A program made the position numbers and the translations under genes. A stretch of 64,000 nucleotides of DNA from DATAXI01 sp963756185. GTDB taxonomy: Bacteria > Verrucomicrobiota > Verrucomicrobiia > Chthoniobacterales > Chthoniobacteraceae. Below, one piece after another: positions 32,566-40,799 of this stretch (within the stretch, counting starts at the first letter, position 1; the number at the start of each line of letters is the position of its first letter). The stretch is from assembly GCA_963756185.1 (NCBI GenBank), contig CAVWMS010000002.1:62001-126000 (forward strand), read 5' to 3'. A model generated the notes under the pieces. It made no database searches, had not been told where the DNA came from, and was given only the letters and a program-made list of their open reading frames with translations.

Positions 32566-33435
32566 GTGAAGATAACGAGGAGAGAAGTGCGGGCCATCAG
32601 TGATGCCAGGTGGAATCCCGTGGCAAAGCGGGATCGCCGCTCCGACGGCGCGTTCGTCTACGCCGCCATTACGACGGGGATTTATTGTCGTCCGTCCTGC
32701 CCTGCCCGCCACCCGCATCGCCGGAATACATTGCTTTTTTCTACAGCGGAAGAGGCGGAGCGGGAGGGTTTTGTCGCGTGCAGCCGCTGTTCTCCGGGTC
32801 TGAATTCGCTCACGCTCGCGGAGCAGTGCGTGAAAGCGGTCGTTGAATACATCGAGGCGCATTTTAGGGAGAGGATCACGCTGCCGAGGTTGTCGAGGAT
32901 CACTGGACTGACTCCGAATCACCTGCAAGAGACGTTTAAGCGCATCGTGGGAGTATCGCCAAAAGCTCTTTGCGACGCGAAGCGCCTGGCACATTTCAAG
33001 CAACTGTTGAGAAACGGGGAAACGATCAGCGCGGCCATCTACGGGGCCGGCTTCGAGTCGAGTCGGGCGATTTATGAAAAATCGAGCAGCCGGATGGGGA
33101 TGACGCCGTCGATGTATCGGCGCGGAGGCGAAGGGGTGAGGCTGAGTTACTCAATCGCACCTGGCAAGCTGGGTCGGGTGCTTGTCGCGCGCACTGAACG
33201 GGGAATCTGCGCCGTGCTGATTGGAGACAAGGAGGCAGTTTTGATTCGCGAGTTGGAGGCAGAGTTTCCGAAGGCTGTTCGGATTCGGAACAAGAAGACG
33301 CCTGGCAGATGGATGGTCGCGATTCGGACGTGCGAGACGGAGGACCCGCTGATTTCAAAGCTGGCCGCTGCTTTGAGAAAGGAGGTATTCGAGGTGAGAA
33401 TGTGGAAGGCGCTTCAGGCGACAGTATCCGCGTAA
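32566..33435 (+). CDS. Ada-type protein lacking the C-terminal alkyl-acceptor end
   Basis: A 289-residue protein. Residues 1-85 are the Ada zinc/methylphosphotriester domain (GIYCRPSCPARHP ... GFVACSRCSP, four Cys ligands). Residues 90-185 are an AraC-type HTH pair (ITLPRLSRITGLTPNHLQETFKRIVGVSPK). Residues 195-289 are the N-terminal part of the O6-methylguanine methyltransferase domain, ending VRMWKALQA. In full Ada (about 350 residues) the acceptor motif PCHR follows; here a stop comes first and the motif is not found downstream. The protein could sense methylphosphotriesters and regulate transcription but not repair O6-methylguanine. The start is a GTG at 32566 with GAGGAG upstream. The truncation lies 27 bases before a tRNA fragment. 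Confidence 0.88.
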   Translation: MKITRREVRAISDARWNPVAKRDRRSDGAFVYAAITTGIYCRPSCPARHPHRRNTLLFSTAEEAEREGFVACSRCSPGLNSLTLAEQCVKAVVEYIEAHFRERITLPRLSRITGLTPNHLQETFKRIVGVSPKALCDAKRLAHFKQLLRNGETISAAIYGAGFESSRAIYEKSSSRMGMTPSMYRRGGEGVRLSYSIAPGKLGRVLVARTERGICAVLIGDKEAVLIRELEAEFPKAVRIRNKKTPGRWMVAIRTCETEDPLISKLAAALRKEVFEVRMWKALQATVSA

Positions 33436-33461
33436 TTAGTAAGTTGCGGAGGCTGAGGAAG

Positions 33462-33485
33462 GCCGGTGGTCGGATTTGAACCGAC
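33462..33485 (-). repeat. tRNA 3'-end fragment (T arm plus acceptor strand), left boundary
   Basis: On the minus strand GTCGG-TTCAAAT-CCGAC is a perfect T-arm, followed by CACCGGC, the 3' acceptor strand. It is identical in 23 of 24 bases to 35574-35597. There is no CCA, anticodon arm or 5' half, so it is not a functional tRNA. It looks like an attachment-site remnant left by integration into a tRNA gene. Confidence 0.7.
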
Positions 33486-33598
33486 GGTTTGCCGAGTGCG
33501 ACCGATAATGTTGAAAATGATGCAAGATGCTTAACAAGAAATAAATATGGACGTTTTGGAAGTCTCTTCTTTGCGTAACTTAAGTGTTACGCCGATTT

Positions 33599-35145
33599 TT
33601 AAGGCGCAGAGCGCGTGAATAGCTGGGTATGCCCTCTAACGCGCGTCGCCTGAGGCTTCAGTTGCCCACCATCGTCGCGAAGAACGGCGCATCCCGGCAG
33701 GCGTGCGGCCAAAAGCAGTGAGAGCAGGTCATTCGAGAATGGACGATCCGCAGCAATGAGGAACTCGCCAAACTTATGCCGAGTAGCATTGAAAAGTTCG
33801 GGCGCGCTCAGTTCTGCCAGCCAAAATAATTCGGGAAGGGAGTTTTCTAAATCGGCTTTAAGGTTTGCCTCAAGCGTATCTCCACTCCAGTCTTTAAGGG
33901 CGTCAAGGTGCGAGACATAATCAGAACGCCTCATGGTTTGAACCCGGATTACTAGGCTCCCCAACCGAGCGAACACGCAAAATCGGTCCAACCAATCAAT
34001 GCCGGTTTTCTGGAATGCGTTACTGAGGATTTGCGCATATCCAAAGGCGAGCGTTTCGGCCTCCAAGGGAGTGAAAAGCGTAGGAAACCGTTTAAGCCCC
34101 AGAATTATCCGGAAATTCTCCTTACGGAGAAAATTGCGAGGAAGACAAAGGTACGGCCCGAAGTTGTCATCATGAGCAACGAAAGCGCTCAACCAATTCT
34201 CGCTCGGATAATAGCTGAGTCCTCCGCCGAAATAAGATCGCTGGGCCTCGGGGACCCATGCATCTTCATTGAACGTGTGCCCCAAAACCGGAATGACATG
34301 TCGGCTTGCCTGTCCCAGTGGTGCAGCGGGATCATCCAGTTCGAATCCAAGCAAAGCCGGCGCTCCAGATTCAATACATCCGTAAAGATGGCGCTGATAA
34401 TCGGTTGGCAGAATCAACTGTTGCTGAGGTTCGTGAACCGTTTTTCGTACTCCATGCCGACTCCCTTTAGCACGGCTTCCATCTGATCTGGCCCAAGCCC
34501 ACGGCCCCCATTGCCGACCTGTACGGATGTGTGATCGATGCCGGCGAGTCGATTTATCTTCGTGTAGGAAATGTCCCCTTCCGGGAGTAGCGCTGCCAAG
34601 GCCGTTCGCAAAGCGACGTGAGCGCAAACAAATGTAAGGTCATTCTGCTGCGCGTACAAAACGCCCTCGGAGGAAAAATCCCCAACGCCCGTGTGAAAAT
34701 CATATCCGCGCTGGCAGTGGATAAAATTGTTGCCCGCTGCATTCCTAGGGGGTGGCAAAACCGCCTCATAGACATGCGACATTGGTTGCGGCAAGCCCGA
34801 GAATGAATCAGATTTGAAAATAGCTCCGCCGATAAAATCCTGGGCGGTGGGATTTCGTTCAGGCAGACACCGGAAGAACGTGAATCGATGAACCTTCGCT
34901 CCGGTGAAATCCGGTTGGCGTTTGGCAAGGGCAGCGTTTTCATCTGCAAGGGTGGCGCAAGCTGCAGAGTCGACTTCTTCGATCAGTACAGACTTAAACT
35001 CGTGCTTTCTCGCGAGGGAGAATATGCGACGTAAGACAGGGTGCGACGCATAATTCTGATCGATGAACAGAAAGTTTGAGAAGCCGCTCTCTCGGCGCGT
35101 GTCATTCCAAGCGATCCGTTTTCCATCCGCGCAGCGAATGCTCAT
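33599..35145 (-). pseudogene. Papain/C39-like cysteine peptidase-like protein, split by a frameshift
   Basis: Two frames join to make one protein of about 500 residues. The first (35145 to about 34430) contains the candidate nucleophile in DLTFVCAHVALRTAL and a helix ending KGVGMEYEKRFTN. The second (about 34440 to 33599) continues with QQQLILPTDYQRHLYGCIESGAPALL and the candidate His in ASRHVIPVLGHTFNEDAW. The order Cys, then a hydrophobic beta region with His-Val-Ile-Pro-Val-x-G-H, is that of papain-like C39-type folds. The last 220 residues are unfamiliar. The switch is at about 34425-34445. Composition is near 50% G+C, unlike recA next door, and the gene lies between two tRNA fragments. 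It may be a genuine break or an assembly error. Confidence 0.65.
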
Positions 35146-35166
35146 GCGGTAATGGTGGGGACCCGT

Positions 35167-35370
35167 TTAATATATCCCGACGCTGACACTTCTCGTTTCG
35201 GCTGTGTAACGTCTCGTTTGATCCAAGAAGTCAGCAACGGCCGACGGGAACTGATTTTCATCGACTTCGATTAAGACAGGCAGGCGTCGATTTGTGTAAT
35301 CCTGAGGGACTTCCGGCTCGCGCACAAGCTCCTGAAGAGCCTCAGAAAGCTGCTGGCTGGCGTATGTCAT
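35167..35370 (-). CDS. Small hypothetical protein (67 aa)
   Basis: A soluble acidic protein (MTYASQQLSEALQELVREPE...) ending 21 bases before the peptidase-like gene, so the two are probably one transcription unit. No family is recognised. Low G+C and position between the tRNA fragments mark it as part of the inserted segment. Confidence 0.55.
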   Translation of the reverse strand: MTYASQQLSEALQELVREPEVPQDYTNRRLPVLIEVDENQFPSAVADFLDQTRRYTAETRSVSVGIY

Positions 35371-35569
35371 CTTCTGTAATGCTTAGTAGGGGCTGGGAGT
35401 GAAAGCAAGGAGTTTCGCGCGGAATTCCAAAAAGTCAGCGAGGCTGTCAAGTGAATACTTGAAAAAACGAAGAAAATCAGCGTTTGCGCGTATCAACACG
35501 GAAAACGCCGGGCGCCAATCTCATGTCACTCGAAGCTCACCGGATTCCTTAGAGAACCTAATGAGTACA
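35371..35569. other. Spacer at the right end of the inserted segment
   Basis: A roughly 200-base A+T-richer stretch with no gene or clear signal. It presumably holds the promoter for the 67-aa gene. Confidence 0.35.
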
Positions 35570-35617
35570 TGGAGCCGGTGGTCGGATTCGAACCGACAAT
35601 CGGCTGATTACAAATCA
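35570..35617 (-). repeat. tRNA-Thr(UGU) 3' half, right boundary
   Basis: On the minus strand: loop TTTGTAA with anticodon TGT, stem TCAGC, variable bases CGATT, T arm GTCGG-TTCGAAT-CCGAC, acceptor CACCGGC, then T and CCA. The 5' side of the anticodon stem fits only for TGA, and no D arm or 5' acceptor exists; recA ends 11 bases away. A piece running from the anticodon to CCA is exactly what tyrosine-recombinase elements carry as an att site. Confidence 0.75.
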
Positions 35618-35627
35618 AAGGGGGCGG

Positions 35628-36665
35628 CTATTTTTTGCCGTCGAGGGCGGCCTTCACCGATGTCTCGACCTCGGCATAGAGGGCCGGGTCGTTCTTCAGG
35701 GCGTCCTTGGCGGCGTCGCGGCCCTGGGCGAGCTGGTTGCCCTTGTAACTGAGCCAGGAGCCGCGCTTCTCGATGATGTTCTTTTCCAGGGCGAGATCGA
35801 GCAGGGCGCCGGTGGAGGAGATACCCTCGTTGTACATGATGTCGAACTCGGCTTCGGTGAAGGGCGGGGCGACCTTGTTTTTCACGACCTTCACTTTGGT
35901 GCGATTGCCGGTGACGGTGCCATCGGGTTGCTTGATTGCGCCGATCCTGCGGATGTCGATGCGGACGCTGGAGTAAAATTTCAGGGCTTTGCCGCCGGGC
36001 GTGGTTTCCGGGTTGCCGAACATCACGCCGATCTTCTCGCGGATTTGATTGGTGAAAATGCAGACGGTGCGCGCCTTTGAAATGAGCGAGGTCAATTTCC
36101 GCAGAGCGGCGCTCATCAAGCGGGCCTGGGCGCCGACGGTGGTGTCGCCGATTTCGCCCTCGAGCTCGGCCTTGGTCACGAGCGCGGCGACGGAATCGAT
36201 CACGATGACGTCGAGGGCGTTTGAGCGAACGAGGGTCTCGCAAATGCGGAGCGCTTCCTCGCCGGAGCTGGGCTGGGAGACGAGCAGCTCGCCGACGTTG
36301 ACGCCGAGCGTGCGGGCGTAGAGCGGGTCGAGCGCGTGCTCGACGTCGATGAAGGCGGCGAGGCCGCCTCTTTTCTGCGCCTGGGCGACGACGGTGAGGG
36401 TGAGGGTGGTTTTGCCCGAGCCTTCCGGGCCGAAGATTTCCACGACGCGCCCGCGGGGCAATCCGCCCACGCCGAGGGCGCGGTCGATGAGGATGTTGCC
36501 GGTGGGGATGACCTCGACGTCCATGATCTGCGCGTCGCCCAGCCGCATGATGGCGCCTTCGCCGTAATCCTTCGCGATTTGCTGGATCGCCAGGTCCAGG
36601 TTTTTGTTCCGTGCGGCTGTCAGTTTGCCGGTTTCGGTGCTCGCTTCTTCGGTTTTCGCGGCCAT
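35628..36665 (-). CDS. recA: Recombinase RecA
   Basis: A 345-residue protein of normal length. It forms ATP-dependent filaments on single-stranded DNA, promotes strand exchange and activates the SOS response. Walker A is GPEGSGKTT (about residues 79-87), followed by the DVEHALDPLYA block, Walker B LDVIVIDSVAAL and the L2 region with KALKFYSSVRIDIRRIG. The ATG at 36665 gives the usual short N-terminal extension. It lies downstream of cysNC but is separated from it by a hairpin, so it has its own promoter; I could not identify a certain LexA site. Its stop is 11 bases from the tRNA-Thr fragment. Confidence 0.98.
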   Translation of the reverse strand: MAAKTEEASTETGKLTAARNKNLDLAIQQIAKDYGEGAIMRLGDAQIMDVEVIPTGNILIDRALGVGGLPRGRVVEIFGPEGSGKTTLTLTVVAQAQKRGGLAAFIDVEHALDPLYARTLGVNVGELLVSQPSSGEEALRICETLVRSNALDVIVIDSVAALVTKAELEGEIGDTTVGAQARLMSAALRKLTSLISKARTVCIFTNQIREKIGVMFGNPETTPGGKALKFYSSVRIDIRRIGAIKQPDGTVTGNRTKVKVVKNKVAPPFTEAEFDIMYNEGISSTGALLDLALEKNIIEKRGSWLSYKGNQLAQGRDAAKDALKNDPALYAEVETSVKAALDGKK

Positions 36666-36797
36666 GCTTTTCAGGGGTTAGGGGTGAAGAGCGAGGCTAG
36701 CAGAGAGGCGAAGTTTGGCGAGAAAGTTTTGCGAGAGGCGGAGGAGGATCCGCAGATTGACACAGATTTGCGCGGATTGGGAGAGAATTGCTGATTG

Positions 36798-36834
36798 CCC
36801 CGCCCGCAACGCTTCGCGTAGCGAGGCGGGCGGG
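36798..36834 (-). terminator. Strong hairpin between cysNC and recA
   Basis: Arms CCCGCCC and GGGCGGG flank CGCAACGCTTCGCGTAGCGAGG, which can extend pairing through CGCT/AGCG. It lies 28 bases past the cysNC stop. It lacks a T-run, so it is either a weak terminator or a member of a dispersed palindromic repeat family. Nearby, CACAGATTTGCGCGGATT is another common short repeat. Confidence 0.5.
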
Positions 36835-36861
36835 TGATCTCGGCTGCTGATTAAACAAATC

Positions 36862-38808
36862 CTAGATCGACGGCATTGAGGACTCGTCGACTTTGATCCT
36901 GGGGAGGAGGACTTCGAGGATGGTGGCGACGGATTCGTCGAGCGTGGCGTCGGCGGTTCGCGCGACGATCTCGGGATCTTCGGGGGCTTCGTACGGGGCG
37001 TCGATGCCGGTGAATTCCTTGATCTGGCCGGCGCGCGCCTTTTTGTACAAATGCTTCGGGTCGCGGCGCTCGCAGACTTCGAGCGGGGCATCGACGAAGA
37101 CCTCGACGAAATCGTTGCCGCCTTCGAGGGCGATCTCGCGGGCGCGGCGCCGGTCCGAGCGATAGGGCGAAATGAACGCGGTGATGACCACCAGGCCGCT
37201 GTCGGCCATGAGGTTGGCCACTTCGGCGACGCGCCGGATGTTTTCGACGCGATCCTCGGGCGAGAAACCGAGATTCGAATTGAGGCCGTGCCGGACATTG
37301 TCGCCGTCGAGCACGTAGACGTTGAAGTTCTGGTTGAACAACTCGCGCTCGAGGGCGTGGGCGATGGTCGATTTGCCGGCGCCGCTCAAGCCGGTGAGCC
37401 AGATGACGGAGCCGCGATGGCCGTTGCGCAGCGCGCGATGGCGGGCGGTCACGGCGCCTTCGCTCCAGGTGATGTTCGAGCTCTTGATGCGGGCGCGCTC
37501 GGTGTAAACGCCGCCGAAGATGATGCCGCCGCCGGAGACGAGCCGGTCATCGACAATGACGAAGCGGCCCATGATCGGGTTCTGGTCGTGATTGTCCATG
37601 ACGAGGGCGCCGCGCGTCTGGATGACCACCTCTGCAACGTCGTTGCGCGCGATGTGGGAGCGGCCTTCGGCGATGGTGTCGAGGGTCGAGGCGTCGATGA
37701 TGCGGTCGATGGAGACGACCTCGGCGTCGAGTTCCTGCGTGGCAAGTTTGAGCTTGTAACGCTGGCCGAGCTCCAGGTTGCGCCGGCCCATCCAGAAGAG
37801 GCGCGCGCGAAAGCGGTTTGACTCGATGGGAGCGTGCTCGGCCTGCGAGCCGATGTGGCCGCGCTCGACGAAAATCTGCTCGGTGAGCGTGATGCCGATC
37901 GATTCGCCGGCAACGGCGTCGCTACCGGCGGGGGCCTGCCAGCGCTCGATGCTGGCGACGACGCTGGTCTTGTTATTGGGGGAGAAAACGATCTGGTCGC
38001 CGACTTTGAGCCGGCCCGATTCGATGCGGCCGGCGATGATGCGGCGGCTGTCAAAGCGATAGACATCCTGCACGGGGAAGCGGAGCGGGAGATCGGTCAG
38101 CTTTTTTGGCGCGTCGAATTGATCGAGCATTTCCGTGATGGACGGGCCGTGGTACCAGGGAATGAACTCGGGGGAACGCTGGGCGACATTGTAGCCGCCG
38201 CGGGCGGAGATGGGGACAAAAGTGCGGGCCTCGAGGCCGATCTGCGCGAGGAATTTGCGGTATTCGGCGACGATGTTGTTGAACGTGTGCTCGCTGAAGC
38301 CGACGAGGTCCATCTTGTTCACGGCAACGACGACCTGCTTGATGCCGAGGAGGCTGAGCAGGTAACCGTGCCGGCGGCTTTGCTCGCGCACGCCTTCGTT
38401 GGCGGCGATGAGCAGGACGGCGGCGTCGGCGCTGGCGGCGCCGGTGATCATGTTCTTGAGGAATTCCTTGTGGCCGGGGGCATCGATGATGACGTATGGG
38501 CGCAGGGCGGTCTTGAACTGGATTTGCGTGGTGTCGATGGTGATGTTCTGCTCCTGCTCCTCGAGGAGCGCATCGAGCAGGAAGGCGTATTCGAATTCCA
38601 TCCCTTCCTCGCGGCAGGCCTTGCGGATTTGGTCGACCTTTCCATCCGGCAGCGAATGGGTGTCGTGGAATATGCGGCCGATCAAGGTCGATTTTCCGTG
38701 GTCGACGTGGCCGACGAATACCACCTTGAGGCGGTCGGCGCCGGAGGACGCGGCAGTCGGTTTTGGCTCCGTGGCGGCGGCAGACGATTCTGGCAAGGTG
38801 ACGGTCAT
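36862..38808 (-). CDS. cysNC: Bifunctional sulfate adenylyltransferase subunit 1 / adenylylsulfate kinase
   Basis: A 648-residue fusion. Residues about 25-440 are the CysN GTPase (P-loop GHVDHGKSTLIG, DAPGHKEFLKN, NKMDL), which drives APS formation by CysD. Residues about 450-640 are APS kinase CysC (GLSGAGKSTIAHALE, DGDNVRHGLNSNLGFSPEDR, FISPYRSDR, FVDAPLEVCERRDPKHLYKKA), which phosphorylates APS to PAPS. Such fusions are common. It is the last gene of the cysH-cysD-cysNC operon and starts 36 bases after cysD. With an Fe-S type CysH that can use APS directly, the kinase may serve sulfation (sulfotransferases) as well as assimilation. Confidence 0.96.
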   Translation of the reverse strand: MTVTLPESSAAATEPKPTAASSGADRLKVVFVGHVDHGKSTLIGRIFHDTHSLPDGKVDQIRKACREEGMEFEYAFLLDALLEEQEQNITIDTTQIQFKTALRPYVIIDAPGHKEFLKNMITGAASADAAVLLIAANEGVREQSRRHGYLLSLLGIKQVVVAVNKMDLVGFSEHTFNNIVAEYRKFLAQIGLEARTFVPISARGGYNVAQRSPEFIPWYHGPSITEMLDQFDAPKKLTDLPLRFPVQDVYRFDSRRIIAGRIESGRLKVGDQIVFSPNNKTSVVASIERWQAPAGSDAVAGESIGITLTEQIFVERGHIGSQAEHAPIESNRFRARLFWMGRRNLELGQRYKLKLATQELDAEVVSIDRIIDASTLDTIAEGRSHIARNDVAEVVIQTRGALVMDNHDQNPIMGRFVIVDDRLVSGGGIIFGGVYTERARIKSSNITWSEGAVTARHRALRNGHRGSVIWLTGLSGAGKSTIAHALERELFNQNFNVYVLDGDNVRHGLNSNLGFSPEDRVENIRRVAEVANLMADSGLVVITAFISPYRSDRRRAREIALEGGNDFVEVFVDAPLEVCERRDPKHLYKKARAGQIKEFTGIDAPYEAPEDPEIVARTADATLDESVATILEVLLPRIKVDESSMPSI

Positions 38809-38844
38809 GGCGGTGAAGAGAAGACTTCCGAACGCGGCGCGGGG

Positions 38845-39849
38845 TTACATGAAACCTTTGGCGCGCAGTTTTTGCATGGCGTTGCGCTCGTGATGATCCT
38901 GGGCGCGGCCGGCGCGCTCGCTGGTTTTGGTGGTGGCCAGCTCGTCGATGATGGCGTCGATGGAATCGGCCTGGCTCTCGACGGGCATGGTGATGGGCCA
39001 GCAGCCGAGGGAGCGGAAGCGGTACGTCGTCCCGTTTGCCGAGGAGCGGGCGAAATACATTTTCGGGATGGGGATGCCCTCGCGCTGGATGTACATCCAG
39101 ATGTCGCGCTCGGTCCAATCGAGCAGCGCCTGGACGCGCACGTGCTCACCGGGCGCGCAACTGGTGGTGAACTGATTCCAGAATTCCGGCGGCTGATCCT
39201 TGTAATCCCACTCGAAATCCTTCGTGCGCGGGCTGAAGTAGCGCTCCTTGGCGCGGGTCGGGTCTTCGTCGCGGCGGATGCCGGTGATGAGGGCGTCCCA
39301 ATTGTTCTGCGCCATAACCTGCTGGAGCGCGACGGTCTTCAGCTCGTGGGTGACGGTGACCGGGTCCGAGGTGTCGTAGCCGATGGGGCCGCGCTGCGCG
39401 TAATCGCCGCGGCCCGCGCGGGCATCCTCGTTGATTTTCACGATGAGGTTGAGGCCGTGATATTTCACCGCCCAGTCGCGGTAATCGAGCATCTCGGGGA
39501 ACTCGTAAGTGGTGTCGATGTGGAGCAGCGGATAGGGGATGTGGCCGCAGAAAGCTTTTTTGGAAAGCCAGATCAGGACATTCGAATCCTTGCCCATGCT
39601 CCAGGGCATGCAGATGTTTTTAAAATAATGGAAGGCCTCGCGGATGATGAAGACGCTCTGGGCTTCGAGCGCGTCGAGATGGCCGTTGTCCGAGCGCGAA
39701 ACTTTTGTGGGGAAGAATGCGGGAGACTCCGGGTCGGCGGGCGCTGGGTAAAGTCCGCCATAGGCGGGATGGGCGGCGTGACTCATCTCCGGCGGCGCTC
39801 CGGATGGGCCTTCGCTTCCGCCGCGGGTGACACTTTGTTGAAATTGCAC
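38845..39849 (-). CDS. cysD: Sulfate adenylyltransferase subunit 2
   Basis: A 334-residue ATP-pyrophosphatase-type enzyme that makes adenylyl sulfate (APS) from sulfate and ATP in complex with CysN. Motifs are LDALEAQSVFIIREAF, the P-loop-like PWSMGKDSNVLIWL, HIDTTYEFPEML, ITGIRRDEDPTRAKERYFSPR and the C-terminal YRFRSLGCWPITMP. The conserved core starts at residue 57, so the N-terminus is longer than usual. An ATG at 39786 (MSHAAHP) would give a more typical length. It is the middle gene of the cys operon, 56 bases after cysH. Confidence 0.95.
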   Translation of the reverse strand: MQFQQSVTRGGSEGPSGAPPEMSHAAHPAYGGLYPAPADPESPAFFPTKVSRSDNGHLDALEAQSVFIIREAFHYFKNICMPWSMGKDSNVLIWLSKKAFCGHIPYPLLHIDTTYEFPEMLDYRDWAVKYHGLNLIVKINEDARAGRGDYAQRGPIGYDTSDPVTVTHELKTVALQQVMAQNNWDALITGIRRDEDPTRAKERYFSPRTKDFEWDYKDQPPEFWNQFTTSCAPGEHVRVQALLDWTERDIWMYIQREGIPIPKMYFARSSANGTTYRFRSLGCWPITMPVESQADSIDAIIDELATTKTSERAGRAQDHHERNAMQKLRAKGFM

Positions 39850-39905
39850 TGGTGCATGGAACTTGGATTTCGTGGGAACAATCCGCGGCGTGTTTTCCGG
39901 GCCGC

Positions 39906-40643
39906 TTAGATGTTATCCCCGAGAAACGTGTGGATGCCGCACTCGCTTTTGTCGAAGCCGGTCCAGCGGCCCGCGCGCTCGTTGATCCCCTCGCCGACCG
40001 GGCGGGTGCACGGCCAGCAGCCGATGCTGCGATAGCCGCGGTCGTGCAGCGGATTGTACGGAATCTTGTTTGCGGCGAGATATTCCCAAACGGCCTCGCG
40101 CGACCAATTGGCGAGCGGGTTGAGCTTGAGGATGTAATGATCGCGCAGGACGTCGAAGTGGTACATCTCGAGGATTTGCGTGCGCTGGCGGGTGTCGGAT
40201 TGCTGGCGGCGCAGGCCGGTGATCCAGACCGCGAGCTGATCGAGCTTCTTTTGCAAAGGGAGGACTTTTCGCATGGTGCAGCAGAGATCGGGGGCGCGCT
40301 TCCATAGCTCGGGGCCGTGCTCGCGGGCCTGCTCCTCGGGGGTCTGCTCAGGGTGGATCGACTCGATCTTGATCTCGAAGAAGTTCTCGAGGCGCCGCTT
40401 CAATTCCATCGTCTCGGGGAAAAGCAACTGGGTATCCAGCGTGAAAACCGGCAGTGGGAGCCCGGCCTGGACGGCCTTGTGGATGATGACGAGGCCGGAG
40501 CCCTGGAAACTGGTGCCAATGGCGGCGCGCGAGCCGAAACGATCCCAGGCCCAGGCGAGGACGTCCTCGGTCTCAGCCGTCTCGAAACGGGCGGAGAGAT
40601 CGTGGACCTCCGCGGGGGAGATTTCGGCGGCTTGGAGGGTCAT
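39906..40643 (-). CDS. cysH: Adenylyl-sulfate reductase, 4Fe-4S type
   Basis: A 245-residue thioredoxin-dependent reductase that converts APS (or PAPS) to sulfite. GTSFQGSGLVIIH is the nucleotide-binding start. The Cys pairs DLCCTMRK (about 133-134) and SIGCWPCTRP (about 214-217) are the four ligands of the [4Fe-4S] cluster that marks APS-using enzymes. KSECGIH near the C-terminus is the catalytic Cys. It is the first gene of the operon, starting at ATG 40643, with a plausible promoter at 40680-40707. Confidence 0.95.
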   Translation of the reverse strand: MTLQAAEISPAEVHDLSARFETAETEDVLAWAWDRFGSRAAIGTSFQGSGLVIIHKAVQAGLPLPVFTLDTQLLFPETMELKRRLENFFEIKIESIHPEQTPEEQAREHGPELWKRAPDLCCTMRKVLPLQKKLDQLAVWITGLRRQQSDTRQRTQILEMYHFDVLRDHYILKLNPLANWSREAVWEYLAANKIPYNPLHDRGYRSIGCWPCTRPVGEGINERAGRWTGFDKSECGIHTFLGDNI

Positions 40644-40679
40644 TGAACCTAATTCTCTATATGGTTTGTCGGGAATTGG

Positions 40680-40707
40680 ATTGTGGCAGCTTTTTGCCTG
40701 TTTTCAA
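40680..40707 (-). promoter_or_regulatory. Possible sigma-70 promoter of the cys operon
   Basis: On the minus strand TTGAAA and CACAAT are separated by 16 bases and lie about 35-60 bases before the cysH start codon. The boxes fit the bacterial consensus moderately well; no activator site is recognised. This is a pattern match only. Confidence 0.35.
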
Positions 40708-40799
40708 GTCCATTCTTAGACTCGCAGATTTGCGCGATCTTACGCAGGATCGTGATGTACAAGGTCCTGGGCGGTAAACGCTTGCGATAAGCGCTTAGA

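Noticed and set aside
35570..35617. Functional tRNA-Thr gene
   Set aside because: No 5' acceptor strand, D arm or full anticodon stem is present; recA coding sequence begins 11 bases away.
37834..39909. 691-codon plus-strand frame
   Set aside because: It is antisense to cysNC and cysD, with typical Asp/Gly/Val-rich shadow composition.
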